Notes: generated from the sequence alone by a model not told the origin. DNA of 64,000 nt from Thermorudis peleae (GCF_000744775.1 NZ_JQMP01000003.1:744001-808000); one strand, 5' to 3'; positions 1-8,221 are shown, counted from the stretch's first letter. Translations and numbers: made by a program.

Positions 1-551
1 ATGCGCAGGTTGATGACGAAGAGAAAGTCTCTGTCACAGATCTGCTCGTCAAGGCTTGTGCCTTGGCCTTGCGAGAACATCCGCGCCTGAATGCAAGCTA
101 TGCTGGGACGCAACTTCGTGTCTATCGGCGGATCGATATTGGCATCGCGGTTGCTCTTGAGGACGGCTTACTGACTCCCATTATCATTGATGCCGATCAC
201 AAGCCGCTTGGCGAGATTGCGCGGGTGAGCAAGGACCTGATTAACCGGGCTCGGACAGGTGAGCTACGGCCGGAGGAATACCAAGGCGGCACCTTCACCA
301 TTAGTAATCTCGGGATGTTCGGCCTGGTTGAGCACTTCACCGCTGTTATTAATCCACCCCAAGCGGCAATTCTTGCCGTTGGGAGTATTGTGCGTGAGCC
401 GGTCTATCATGGTGACGAGCTTGTCCCTGTCCAGCGTGTTCGCTTAACGCTGTCGATTGACCATCGCGTAGCCGATGGCGCAGAGGCTGCGCGGTTCCTG
501 AGCACAGTCAAGCATTTGCTTGAGCACCCCATGCTCTTGCTTGTTCGCTAG
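1..551 (+). CDS. 2-oxoacid dehydrogenase E2 acyltransferase, C-terminal part (5' end outside window)
   Basis: The reading frame is open from the window edge (codons start at base 3), so only the C-terminal 180 or so residues of the catalytic domain are present. This is the acyltransferase core of pyruvate/2-oxoglutarate/branched-chain dehydrogenase complexes, which moves an acyl group from lipoyl-lysine to CoA. The active-site signature DHRVADG is intact, with its His codon at 462-464, and the upstream SNLGMFG strand is typical of the family. The lipoyl and subunit-binding domains would lie to the left. A long perfect hairpin follows 6 bases after the stop. Which 2-oxoacid is used cannot be told from this fragment. 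Confidence 0.93.
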   Translation, partial: AQVDDEEKVSVTDLLVKACALALREHPRLNASYAGTQLRVYRRIDIGIAVALEDGLLTPIIIDADHKPLGEIARVSKDLINRARTGELRPEEYQGGTFTISNLGMFGLVEHFTAVINPPQAAILAVGSIVREPVYHGDELVPVQRVRLTLSIDHRVADGAEAARFLSTVKHLLEHPMLLLVR

Positions 552-557
552 GCTTCC

Positions 558-598
558 GGTAGGTCGACTTCGCTTACACGTGACGAAGTCGACCTACC
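558..598 (+). terminator. Perfect 15-bp inverted repeat after the E2 gene
   Basis: The arms 558-572 and 584-598 are exact reverse complements (GGTAGGTCGACTTCG and partner) around an 11-base loop. The sequence after it is only moderately T-rich (ATGTTTTAT). Its place directly after the E2 stop and ahead of the L25 promoter makes a transcription terminator the simplest reading. Confidence 0.75.
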
Positions 599-628
599 AT
601 GTTTTATCCGCCGAAGGCCAGATCCATG

Positions 629-658
629 TTGCCGAACCGGGGCGGAGCGTGCTACCCT
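629..658 (+). promoter_or_regulatory. Putative sigma-A promoter for L25
   Basis: TTGCCG (629-634) is followed after 18 bases by TACCCT (653-658), and a TGC just before the second box gives an extended -10. It sits between the E2 terminator and the L25 gene. The same TACCCT box appears upstream of the sugar ABC operon. Position and motif only; not proven. Confidence 0.4.
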
Positions 659-730
659 ACCCCTCTGGCTTGAGTGCGCGGTGCACGCGCGAAGATGGAG
701 AATGCGCAAGGGGTTTCCGGGAGGGAGCAC

Positions 731-1375
731 ATGGCAGAACATCCAACGCTGCAAGCAACAGTGCGGACCATTGTTGGCAAGAAGGTCAAGCGTCTTCGCC
801 GCCAAGGACAGACGCCAGCAGTGCTCTATGGCCCAGTCGTTGCACAGCCACTGCCGATCACGGTTGATGCACGAGCGTTTGCCCAGGTCTACCATCGGGC
901 CGGTACGACGTCGTTGGTTGATATTCTGCTTGATGGACAGGTGTATTCAGTCTTCATTCGTGAGGTTGCGGTCCATCCAGTTTCGCGCGAAGTCCAGAAT
1001 GTCGAATTCTATGCTCCTGACCTCCAGCGACCGGTCGTGGTGACGGTACCAGTGGTCGGTGTTGGGGCGCTGCCACCAGACGTTGTTGGTGTCGTTGCGT
1101 ATCCGCGAGCAGAGCTCGAGGTTCGGGCGCTTCCGCAAAATGTCCCAACCCAGATCGAAGTGGACTTGAGCGTATTGAATCCGGATCGGCTTGTCATCCA
1201 TGCTGGCGAAATTCCGCTGCCAGCTGGAGTTGAGCTTGTAACCGACCCAGACGAGGTCGTTGTTGTCGTCGAAGAGGAGACGGTTGAGGAAGCCGAGGTG
1301 CCAGGCGAGGAAGCGTTGGCGGAAGAGCTTGGCGATCGCCCGGCGGCGTCTCGCGCAGAAGAAGAGGAAGAATAA
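731..1375 (+). CDS. rplY: 50S ribosomal protein L25, CTC/TL5 type
   Basis: 214 residues. The N-terminal L25 domain (about 1-92) binds 5S rRNA in the large ribosomal subunit, and the second CTC/TL5 domain (about 95-182) is the extended form found in many bacteria and linked to general stress in Bacillus. The tail from about residue 185 is extremely acidic (runs of Glu), as in other CTC-type proteins. I chose ATG 731 because GGGAGGG lies 7 bases upstream and the protein then begins at the conserved L25 N terminus. An in-frame start 57 bases earlier lacks such a site. It appears monocistronic, between the hairpin at 558-598 and a convergent gene pair. Confidence 0.95.
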   Translation: MAEHPTLQATVRTIVGKKVKRLRRQGQTPAVLYGPVVAQPLPITVDARAFAQVYHRAGTTSLVDILLDGQVYSVFIREVAVHPVSREVQNVEFYAPDLQRPVVVTVPVVGVGALPPDVVGVVAYPRAELEVRALPQNVPTQIEVDLSVLNPDRLVIHAGEIPLPAGVELVTDPDEVVVVVEEETVEEAEVPGEEALAEELGDRPAASRAEEEEE

Positions 1376-1406
1376 CGCTCGTTGGTCAGCGGGATTGTGG
1401 TGGCCA

Positions 1407-1835
1407 CTATCCGTGTCGTTCTCCTCTTCCGGCACGGGTGAGGCCAAGCACTAGCAGCATCCCGGCGAGTCCGAGGGTGCGCCATCCCGGACGCCAACCG
1501 AGCAACGCCCGGTTGTTTGATTCAGGCGACTGGGCATGGTTCACGATAACTGTCTGACGCTCGTGAATTGTCACGTGTTGTCCCTGCCGATTGCGCATCG
1601 TCACGACGAGTTCATAGGAGCACGCAAGGGGCTGAGGTGACGGCGTTGTTGGATCAGTTGACCGGCGGTGGCGAACGTTTCTGCTGAGCCGCGCAAGCTC
1701 TGCAAGCGTGTTGAGCGCGTCAAGTGCTCGTGACGCGTATGGCAGGAACGATGATGCTGGTCGGGTAATATGGACCTGATCTGATGCGACTTCAGGAGCG
1801 TGTGGTTCGATCGGAACCGGTAGCCAGCGGCTCAT
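1407..1835 (-). CDS. Hypothetical single-span membrane protein, coupled to CpXC protein
   Basis: 142 residues with no family I recognise. The middle (about 70-110) looks like a small beta-rich domain (ELVVTMRNRQGQHV...). One hydrophobic segment near residues 118-135 is followed by a basic C terminus, suggesting a tail anchor. The start at 1835 was chosen because GGAAGGAG sits upstream and ATG overlaps the stop of the upstream gene as ATGA, so translation is probably coupled. A longer in-frame start at 1913 lies inside that gene and has no advantage. The partner is a CpXC zinc protein; the two probably act together, but the function is unknown. Confidence 0.7.
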   Translation of the reverse strand: MSRWLPVPIEPHAPEVASDQVHITRPASSFLPYASRALDALNTLAELARLSRNVRHRRSTDPTTPSPQPLACSYELVVTMRNRQGQHVTIHERQTVIVNHAQSPESNNRALLGWRPGWRTLGLAGMLLVLGLTRAGRGERHG

Positions 1836-2341
1836 TCTGTCTCCTTCCGGTCTGATGCTGTTTCCGGCGCGTTGGCTTCTTGTGCCTGTTGCCGCTTTGT
1901 GCGTGCTGCCCATTCACGCTTTGCTTCTTCGACAGCGGCCGCCCCACCGAGATACTTCTCAATCATCTCATCGAAGCCGAAGACAACATCAACTTTGACA
2001 TCGTAGTCCGCGTATTTCAAGACCAGATCTTCATAGCGCGCCCAATACCACTCCTCGCCGCCTCCAGCATGGATTTCCCAAGCTGGTCGTACTTGAACAA
2101 CGAGCTTTCGCTGTGGGTCATAATAGTCGAAAATCGTGTCGATCTCGCGCACGGTATGGCAACTTGGGCACACTGCCCGATGCATGGTTTTTAAGAGGAT
2201 GCCTAGGCGGGCGTCTGGATGAGTTGCCACATTAACGCGACGAGCAACCGGTGCTTGCCAGCTAATGTGGCATCGAGGACAGCGTAGGTCAATTTCGCTA
2301 AACTCTGTTGTAATCTCTGGAACAGTCGAATGTTCAGCCAT
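1832..2341 (-). CDS. CpXC domain zinc-binding protein
   Basis: 169 residues. The N-terminal part carries two Cys pairs, C21-P-R-C24 and C58-P-S-C61, the layout of the CpXC domain, a presumed zinc-binding module of unknown role. The centre (REIDTIFDYYDP, then alternating aromatic/charged stretches) fits the domain's predicted fold. The C-terminal 45 residues are charged and helical. ATG 2341 was chosen because it begins just ahead of the first Cys pair; the in-frame extension to 2410 is rich in Arg and runs towards the divergent gene. It overlaps the next gene by 4 bases (ATGA). Confidence 0.8.
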   Translation of the reverse strand: MAEHSTVPEITTEFSEIDLRCPRCHISWQAPVARRVNVATHPDARLGILLKTMHRAVCPSCHTVREIDTIFDYYDPQRKLVVQVRPAWEIHAGGGEEWYWARYEDLVLKYADYDVKVDVVFGFDEMIEKYLGGAAAVEEAKREWAARTKRQQAQEANAPETASDRKETE

Positions 2342-2456
2342 TGGCGTTGCCTTTCTTGCCCTGCTCCGGCGTACCGCCGTGATCATATTGTACGGAGTGT
2401 GATCCACCACTCACATGCCGCCTTTATATGGCCAGTAGCGGCGAAAGGAGAGTTAG

Positions 2457-2696
2457 ATGCCCACTGACACGGTGGAGAGGCTTATCGCGGTGCTCGAGCA
2501 ACACGGGTTTCGTCGTGGCTACGGTAGTAGCGCATTAGTTAGCTTGGTGCATCCCGATCTGCCCGGGTTGGAGGTTTGGATTGGGACACGAGATATCCGC
2601 GCCGAACGTGATGGGCGAGAGCTCTATCGTGCTGCTCTTGATCGCTTTGATCTCACGACTTTCTTTCGTCACATTGGGCTCAAGCAGCGCGAGTGA
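2457..2696 (+). CDS. Small conserved-looking hypothetical protein
   Basis: 79 residues, with a strong ribosome site (AAAGGAGAG) 5 bases before ATG. It looks like a compact alpha/beta fold: helix (VERLIAVLEQHGF), two strands (SLVHPDLPGLEVWIG) and a C-terminal helix (LDRFDLTTFFRHIGL). No catalytic motif or known family is recognised. It is divergent from the CpXC gene and just upstream of the molybdoenzyme gene, possibly in the same transcript. Confidence 0.65.
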   Translation: MPTDTVERLIAVLEQHGFRRGYGSSALVSLVHPDLPGLEVWIGTRDIRAERDGRELYRAALDRFDLTTFFRHIGLKQRE

Positions 2697-2773
2697 GCAT
2701 GCCAGGTGACGAACCAGGTGACGGGAGTCCGTCGTATAGCTATCAGGGACAGCGTTGTAGAGGACAGCGTGTG

Positions 2774-4285
2774 ATGACGAAACGGCAGCGATGGATACCC
2801 TTCTTGGTCGGTGCACTTGGCAGCATGATCGGTGCACTGGTCGTGATCGTGCTGGCTCAACTCTGGCAAACGCCGTCGCCGGCCCAGTTGCTTACGGATC
2901 GGATCACGGCACTTCTCCCGCTCTCAATTTTTGCAGCACTTCTTGGCGCGCTGGAAGCGGCGGCTAAACCCTTGGTCTTCTTGCTGATCCTGATTGGCTA
3001 TGGGCTTATCGGTGGTTTGGTTGCTCTCCTTGCCCAGCAGCTTCTCGCACGAAATGTGCGGCAAATCACGGTTGCTGTTGGGATGATGGCACTCTTTTGG
3101 CTTGCCCACGCAGTGGTTCTTGCTCCCCTGGGTGGTGTTGGGATCGTTGGCCGCAGTGCTCAAGCTGGGCCTCTTTGGACAAGCCTTGCGTTTCTTATTG
3201 GCGCATTGAGCTTTGCTGTCATTGTCATGAGTGGCGTGACTCCTGGCTCCGATCAGACAGTCTCGGTCTCCGAACGTCGTCGCTTTCTTCGGCTCGGTGC
3301 CTATGGACTGCTTGGCCTCGTAGCCGCTGGGTATGCGCTCCGATTTGCTGGACAACTCTTTGCACGTTCCAGCCGCGCTCCTGTGACTGACGCACAAGGG
3401 TTGACCCCAGCGCTCACTCCAACGGCGGATTTCTACGTTGTCTCAAAGAATTTCGTCGATCCCAAGGTCGATCCTTCCTCCTGGCAACTCACCGTTACTG
3501 GCCATGTTGCCCATCCTCTGACGCTTCACTATACCGAGCTCAAGGCAAGGCCAGCGCTATCCTTGACAACAACACTCGAATGCATTAGCAACGACGTTGG
3601 CGGTGACCTCATCAGTACTGGCCAGTGGACGGGGATTCGTCTTGCTGATCTCTTGCAGGAAGTCCAACCGTTGCCTGACGTTGTCGATGTCGTCTTTCAT
3701 GCGGCTGATGGCTACAGCGATTCGATTCCACTCATGAAAGCATTGCAGCCGACTACGCTTCTTGTCTATGCGCTGAATGGCGAACCGTTACCAACGGAGC
3801 ATGGTTTCCCTGCGCGGATCATCGTCCCAAATATTTATGGGATGAAGAACGTCAAGTGGCTCACAGCGATTGAACTCGTTCCGTATGACTTCAAGGGGTA
3901 CTGGCAAGAGCGTGGGTGGAGTGACAGTGCGATTGTCCAGACTATGTCACGGATTGATGTGCCTCATAATGGTGAACGTATTCCTCTTGGCGGCAAGGTG
4001 CTGATTGGCGGCATCGCGTTTGCCGGTGAACGAGGAATTTCGCGCGTTGAAGTCTCACTGGATGGTGGGGAAAGCTGGGCTCCTGCAATGCTTGAACCAC
4101 CGTTGTCACCGTTGACATGGGTGCGCTGGCGCATGTACTGGCAACCACGTACGGTTGGGGCGTATCGGATAGTTGTCCGGGCGTGGGATGGCACAGGATC
4201 CCCACAGGACGCGAAGCCTCGTCCGCCGCTCCCTGATGGGGCAACAGGCTTACATACCATCACTGTCCGGGTTGTGCAGTCATAA
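2774..4285 (+). CDS. Membrane-tethered sulfite-oxidase-like molybdopterin oxidoreductase
   Basis: 503 residues. The first 200 or so contain five hydrophobic segments (about 7-29, 46-88 as two spans, 100-120, 135-157, 178-196). The rest is a soluble sulfite-oxidase-type module: Mo-cofactor domain at about 225-390 with the molybdenum-ligand Cys in TLECISND (C270), then a dimerisation/Ig-like domain (about 405-503). Family members oxidise sulfite or reduce sulfoxides; here the substrate is unknown. No Tat signal is visible, so the membrane part likely fixes the catalytic module outside. ATG 2774 lies just before the first span; an earlier GTG at 2693 overlaps the upstream stop and cannot be excluded. 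The next gene, 25 bases away, may be co-transcribed. Confidence 0.88.
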   Translation: MTKRQRWIPFLVGALGSMIGALVVIVLAQLWQTPSPAQLLTDRITALLPLSIFAALLGALEAAAKPLVFLLILIGYGLIGGLVALLAQQLLARNVRQITVAVGMMALFWLAHAVVLAPLGGVGIVGRSAQAGPLWTSLAFLIGALSFAVIVMSGVTPGSDQTVSVSERRRFLRLGAYGLLGLVAAGYALRFAGQLFARSSRAPVTDAQGLTPALTPTADFYVVSKNFVDPKVDPSSWQLTVTGHVAHPLTLHYTELKARPALSLTTTLECISNDVGGDLISTGQWTGIRLADLLQEVQPLPDVVDVVFHAADGYSDSIPLMKALQPTTLLVYALNGEPLPTEHGFPARIIVPNIYGMKNVKWLTAIELVPYDFKGYWQERGWSDSAIVQTMSRIDVPHNGERIPLGGKVLIGGIAFAGERGISRVEVSLDGGESWAPAMLEPPLSPLTWVRWRMYWQPRTVGAYRIVVRAWDGTGSPQDAKPRPPLPDGATGLHTITVRVVQS

Positions 4286-4310
4286 CAGAATCGAAAGTAG
4301 TGGAAGAAAC

Positions 4311-5189
4311 ATGCAGGAAGAGCTTGTGCTTCATCCAATTGGTGTTGTTCATTCGCCAATTACCGATCGTCGCCTCATGCCAGCCGGTGGGGTACCAGCA
4401 GAAATTGAAATCTTTCCGGCGTATCGCGATGGTCTTCTGCATATCGAGGAGAATACCCACATTTGGGTGATCGGTTGGTTTACAGCATCTGACCGGCAAC
4501 GCCTGCAAGTTGTTCGCCCTGGATATGATCCTGAGCGTCGCCAGCGCGGGGTGTTCGGCCTCCGTTCCGTTGCGCGTCCCAATCCGCTTGCATTGACAGC
4601 CACCCGTCTGATTACAGTCCATGATGGCGTTTTGCACGTTGACCCGCTTGATCTGATTGACGGAACGCCGGTAGTTGATCTCAAGCGATACTCGCCAAGC
4701 ATCGACTGCATCTTTGCGGCACGAAGTTCCCGAGATCGCTTTTCATTTGACGTCATGACTCCTGAGTGGCTCAGTGAGTTTGAAGCTGAAGCGGCGAATT
4801 TCCATGGTGAACGCTGCCCAGCGGTCGTCGTTGCAGCGCGCCTCGTGCAGTATGTTGCAACATGCTGGCAGGTTCGTCCGAAAGACGAGCGCTTGCAGCT
4901 TGTTGTTGGCAATCAACCGGCGCTTGGGCACCTTGTAGATGCCCTCCAAGCCCTCACTGGGGCAACGTTCGGTTCAGGGCGTCTGATTGTTGACCCAGAG
5001 CAGCAGATTGCCTTTCGCTACGATGCACGGATGCTTAAGGCTGTGCCGCGGCCGCTACCGACTGCTGACCTTGCGTTGCTTCGTCGTTGTCCGCTCGAAA
5101 CCTTGGTTATGCTTGACGACAATGCAGCGTTACTCCCAACGGAAGGTGCGCACGGCACAGACCAGCGCGATTCCGCACCACAGCAGTAA
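4311..5189 (+). CDS. TrmO/TsaA domain fused to an FmdE-like domain
   Basis: 292 residues. Residues 1-140 match the TrmO (TsaA/YaeB) beta-barrel (HPIGVVHSP, FGLRSVARPNPLALT, LDLIDGTPVVDLK), in E. coli the SAM-dependent methyltransferase of t6A37 in tRNA-Thr. Residues about 150-265 resemble the formylmethanofuran dehydrogenase subunit E fold (FHGERCP near the start, VDALQALTGATFGSGRL, then AFRYD). The Cys ligands that FmdE uses later in the domain are not evident. ATG 4311 follows GGAAG and starts exactly at the TrmO N terminus. It lies directly downstream of a molybdoenzyme, so a role in metal or cofactor handling is possible. The last 60 bases overlap the convergent ABC permease gene. Confidence 0.75.
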   Translation: MQEELVLHPIGVVHSPITDRRLMPAGGVPAEIEIFPAYRDGLLHIEENTHIWVIGWFTASDRQRLQVVRPGYDPERRQRGVFGLRSVARPNPLALTATRLITVHDGVLHVDPLDLIDGTPVVDLKRYSPSIDCIFAARSSRDRFSFDVMTPEWLSEFEAEAANFHGERCPAVVVAARLVQYVATCWQVRPKDERLQLVVGNQPALGHLVDALQALTGATFGSGRLIVDPEQQIAFRYDARMLKAVPRPLPTADLALLRRCPLETLVMLDDNAALLPTEGAHGTDQRDSAPQQ

Positions 5190-5855
5190 GCTCACCAGGC
5201 CGAAGATTGGGGATGGACCACTGGCCCCCAAGCTTGCACGTAAAGCTGAGGCAAGGGCATTGGAGGGCAGAACAAGCCCGACCAGTTCGAGAGGACGGGG
5301 GAGTCGTTCCACCGGCCAGACAACTCCACCGACAAGGAGAAGAAGCAAGTAGAGGCCATTCGCTAAGGCGAGGGTCGTCTCGGCCCGCAGTGTACCAGCG
5401 AGCAGGAGCCCGATACTGCTGAATGTTGCTGTCCCAATCAGGAGTACCACAATGGCCCAAAGGGCTGAGCCGGCTGGACGCCAGTGATAGAGCCACGCTG
5501 CAACGAGGAGCAGCAGGGCGATCTCGACAACCTCAACGACGATTACAGACAACACCTTGGCAGCCAAGAGGCGGGGACGTCCAAGTGGCGTGCTCCCAAG
5601 ACGCTTTAATACCCCGTATGCTCGCTCATATGCTGTCCGAATGCTGAGGCTAACCAGACCTGCAGACATCACGGCAAGGGCAAGCATGCCCGGTAGAAGG
5701 AAATCGATTGGGCGGGCATAGCCTGGCGGTTTGACACCCAGGGCACCAAAGAACACGAGAAGCGCAAGAGGAACGACCATTGTGATTAAGACGGACTCTC
5801 CCTGGCGCAACAAAAGACGTAGTTCCATTTGGGTCTGGGCAAGGAGTGCGCGCAT
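5130..5855 (-). CDS. ABC-2 type transporter permease
   Basis: 241 residues with six hydrophobic segments (about 22-40, 52-74, 100-125, 132-155, 160-182, 215-235) in the ABC-2 arrangement, and the typical central GLLLAGTLRAE...N region. Such permeases export drugs, lipids or antibiotics with a separate ATPase. It starts 6 bases after the ATPase gene stop, so the two form an operon. The final 60 bases are antisense to the end of the TrmO/FmdE gene. Confidence 0.9.
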   Translation of the reverse strand: MRALLAQTQMELRLLLRQGESVLITMVVPLALLVFFGALGVKPPGYARPIDFLLPGMLALAVMSAGLVSLSIRTAYERAYGVLKRLGSTPLGRPRLLAAKVLSVIVVEVVEIALLLLVAAWLYHWRPAGSALWAIVVLLIGTATFSSIGLLLAGTLRAETTLALANGLYLLLLLVGGVVWPVERLPRPLELVGLVLPSNALASALRASLGASGPSPIFGLVSLLLWCGIALVCAVRTFRWE

Positions 5856-5861
5856 CGTCGT

Positions 5862-6821
5862 TTACTCCCGTAGCTCGTGGCCAGTGAGGCTGAGGAAGAC
5901 ATCTTCAAGCGAGGCATGACCGACGCGAAGTTCAGTGAGCAAGATAGCATGATCGCGCGCCCACGCGGTGAGCTCAGCAAGCAACGCTGCGGGATCAGAT
6001 GCTTGAGCGACATAATGTCCCGGTTCTTGCTCGATGACTGAGCGAACGGAGGGCAAGCGCTGAATCTGCTGGAGGTCAAGACCAGCCGGACCGCTAAATT
6101 GCACGGTGTCCGTGCTTGCCCGGGTTAATTCTGCCGGCGTTGCCAATGCAATGAGTTGCCCATGGTCAATAATGGCGACACGGTCGGCAAGTCGCTCAGC
6201 TTCCTCCATAAAGTGAGTAGTGAGCACTATCGTAATGCCGCGCTCGCGTAGCTCCGAGATAATGTTCCACGTCAGCCGGCGTGCTTGAGGGTCCATGCCA
6301 GTCGTCGGTTCGTCGAGGAAGAGCAACTCAGGTTTGCCAATCAAGGCAATCGCCAGTGCTAATCGTCGCTGCTGGCCGCCGGAAAGTTGCCGGAAACGCG
6401 TCCGTGCAACTTCTTCAAGACCAACAAGGCGAATGAGTTCCCAAGGATCTTCTGGATTACGATAGAAACTGTGGAAGAGCTGAAGCAGTTCAATCGGAGT
6501 CGCTCGGGGGTAAAGCCCTGATTCTTGGAGCATCACTCCAATACGCTGACGCAATTCAGCGCTGTCACGTTGTGGGTCAAGCCCGAGGACGCGAACCTCG
6601 CCGCCATCAGCAGCCCGATACCCTTCGAGGATTTCAATCGTCGTTGTCTTCCCTGCGCCATTCGGCCCAAGCAGAGCGAATACTTCCCCGCGCATGATAG
6701 TGAAGCTGAGCCGATTTACCGCAATGCGGTCACCATAGCGTTTCACAAGATCGCGTACAACAACGGCTGGCTCGGCTGTGGTGGAGTGCCGCGGTTGTGT
6801 GGTCGTCAACGTTCCCGTCAT
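5862..6821 (-). CDS. ABC transporter ATP-binding protein (drug/export type)
   Basis: 319 residues. Walker A GPNGAGKT is at residues 52-59, followed by the signature LSGGQQRR, Walker B LLFLDEPTTG and the His switch LTTHFMEEAE. A C-terminal extension of about 85 residues (VQFSGPAGLDL... to the SLEDVFLSLTG ending) is typical of the CcmA/DrrA export class. It energises the permease encoded immediately downstream. The product exported is not deducible. Confidence 0.95.
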   Translation of the reverse strand: MTGTLTTTQPRHSTTAEPAVVVRDLVKRYGDRIAVNRLSFTIMRGEVFALLGPNGAGKTTTIEILEGYRAADGGEVRVLGLDPQRDSAELRQRIGVMLQESGLYPRATPIELLQLFHSFYRNPEDPWELIRLVGLEEVARTRFRQLSGGQQRRLALAIALIGKPELLFLDEPTTGMDPQARRLTWNIISELRERGITIVLTTHFMEEAERLADRVAIIDHGQLIALATPAELTRASTDTVQFSGPAGLDLQQIQRLPSVRSVIEQEPGHYVAQASDPAALLAELTAWARDHAILLTELRVGHASLEDVFLSLTGHELRE

Positions 6822-6842
6822 TGCCTATCCTGCCTTTAACAC

Positions 6843-7262
6843 TTATAACCCATAAAGCATGACGTAAATGATCCAGCCAGTGACGGCGACGTAAAGCCAA
6901 ATCGGTAGCGTGAAGCGTGCAATGCGTCGGTGGCGACGAAACTGTCGCGTGAGGGCGCGATATGCGGTCACCAGCGCAAGTGGCCCGAGTGCCGCGGCGA
7001 GAATCGAGTGTGAGATCAAGATCACAAAGTAGACCACTCGGCTCAGACCATGTCCTGCATAATGGGCACCGCCATAGAGCGCTGCGCGCGTGAGATAGAC
7101 GAGGAGAAAGAGGGCAGCAAAGGTAAGCGCTGTCAACATCGCCCATTTGTGAGCTGTGATGTTACGGCGCCGGATACAGAAGTAGCCAGTGAGTGCCGCC
7201 AAACCACTGATTGCGATCAGCCCAGTATTCAGCGCAGGGAGCCACGTTGGCATTGTTTCCAT
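6843..7262 (-). CDS. DUF420 family membrane protein
   Basis: About 139 residues with four membrane spans (about 8-26, 38-60, 75-100, 115-137). Conserved His residues sit near the second and third spans (AHKWAM, SHSILAA). DUF420 (YozB-like) proteins often accompany haem-copper oxidase or Sco genes and may bind haem or copper, but none of those genes is visible here. The start is uncertain: ATG 7262 gives METMPTWLPALN, the usual N terminus, while an in-frame ATG at 7301 adds 13 residues without a better ribosome site. It lies 21 bases upstream of the ABC export pair and may be co-transcribed with it. Confidence 0.8.
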   Translation of the reverse strand: METMPTWLPALNTGLIAISGLAALTGYFCIRRRNITAHKWAMLTALTFAALFLLVYLTRAALYGGAHYAGHGLSRVVYFVILISHSILAAALGPLALVTAYRALTRQFRRHRRIARFTLPIWLYVAVTGWIIYVMLYGL

Positions 7263-7343
7263 ACTGCCACCATCACAGGCGGGTTCAGCCGCCAGTATCA
7301 TGATAGATGAAACAGCCGAGGAGTGTGGTCAGGAAAGTTCTGT

Positions 7344-8138
7344 ATGCCAGCACTGCAACGGGTATCGAACGTATCGCCTTTTGGGAACGTTACCGTCCGT
7401 TGTTATGCTGAGCTGAATGATTTTCTGCCAGTCGAGATGCGCCAACAGGCTATACCGGTTGCGCTGTCGTCACCAACAACGGTGAAAGATCTCTTGGAGG
7501 GGCTTGGCATTCCACATACAGAGGTTGATTTGATTCTTGTGAATGGCCAATCTGTAGACTTTTCCTATCGGCCAGGCGACGGAGACTATATTAGTGTTTA
7601 TCCTGTCTTTGAAACACTCGACATTTCCACGGTGACACGCTTACGGCCGAAACCACTGCGTGTCCCGCGCTTCGTTGCCGATGTCCATTTGGGACGAATG
7701 GTTGCCTATCTTCGCTTGTTAGGTTTTGACACTGCCTATCAGCGCGATAGTGATGATTCAACACTTGCAGCGCAAGCTGCAGCAGAGCATCGCATCTTGC
7801 TCACACGCGATCGTGAACTTCTCAAGCGACGGATAGTGACACATGGGTATTTTGTTCGATCGCAAGAGCCGCGTGAGCAAGTTCGCGAAGTTCTGCTTCG
7901 CTTTGACCTTTGGAACAGTGCGCAACCCTTTACCCGCTGTCTCCGTTGTAATGGCATGCTCCGTGAAATTCCAAAAGAGGCGGTAGGGCATCGCCTACCG
8001 CCACGATCACGCGCGTACGCCCATCAGTGCTGGCAGTGTATTCTGTGCGGCCATATCTACTGGGACGGTACGCACTACCAGCGTCTCACTGACCTCGTGA
8101 CGCAGCTACTCAGTTTCCAACAACCCAATACTCTTTAG
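7344..8138 (+). CDS. Ubiquitin-like plus Mut7-C RNase-fold protein
   Basis: 264 residues. The N-terminal 85 residues form a ubiquitin/MoaD-like domain (VTVRCYAELNDFLP, VNGQSVDFSYRPGDGDYISVYP), and the C-terminal 155 residues match Mut7-C, a PIN-like nuclease fold. This part includes RFVADVHLGRMVAYLRLLGFDT with its acidic residue, LLTRDRELLKR, and a closing zinc ribbon (CLRCNG...CWQCILCGHIYW). Mut7-C is predicted to be an RNase; the N-terminal partner is common in bacteria. ATG 7344 follows AGGAAAG by 6 bases; a GTG at 7323 is a weaker option. It diverges from the DUF420 gene and ends at a hairpin shared with tatA. Confidence 0.9.
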   Translation: MPALQRVSNVSPFGNVTVRCYAELNDFLPVEMRQQAIPVALSSPTTVKDLLEGLGIPHTEVDLILVNGQSVDFSYRPGDGDYISVYPVFETLDISTVTRLRPKPLRVPRFVADVHLGRMVAYLRLLGFDTAYQRDSDDSTLAAQAAAEHRILLTRDRELLKRRIVTHGYFVRSQEPREQVREVLLRFDLWNSAQPFTRCLRCNGMLREIPKEAVGHRLPPRSRAYAHQCWQCILCGHIYWDGTHYQRLTDLVTQLLSFQQPNTL

Positions 8139-8159
8139 ACCTGCTGAGGTGATACACAG

Positions 8160-8194
8160 CCCTTCCTGCTTGTGACATACGCGGGCAGGAAGGG
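8160..8194. terminator. Hairpin between convergent Mut7-C and tatA genes
   Basis: The 10-bp arms 8160-8169 (CCCTTCCTGC) and 8185-8194 are exact complements around a 15-base loop, extendable by wobble pairs. Because the flanking genes converge, it can stop transcription from both sides. There is no strong T-run on either strand. Confidence 0.75.
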
Positions 8195-8221
8195 TTAAGG
8201 ATAACGCTGCCCGCATGCAAA

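Noticed and set aside
1009-1497. Minus-strand Ser/Thr-rich ORF opposite the L25 gene
   Set aside because: Low-complexity shadow of the acidic L25 tail.
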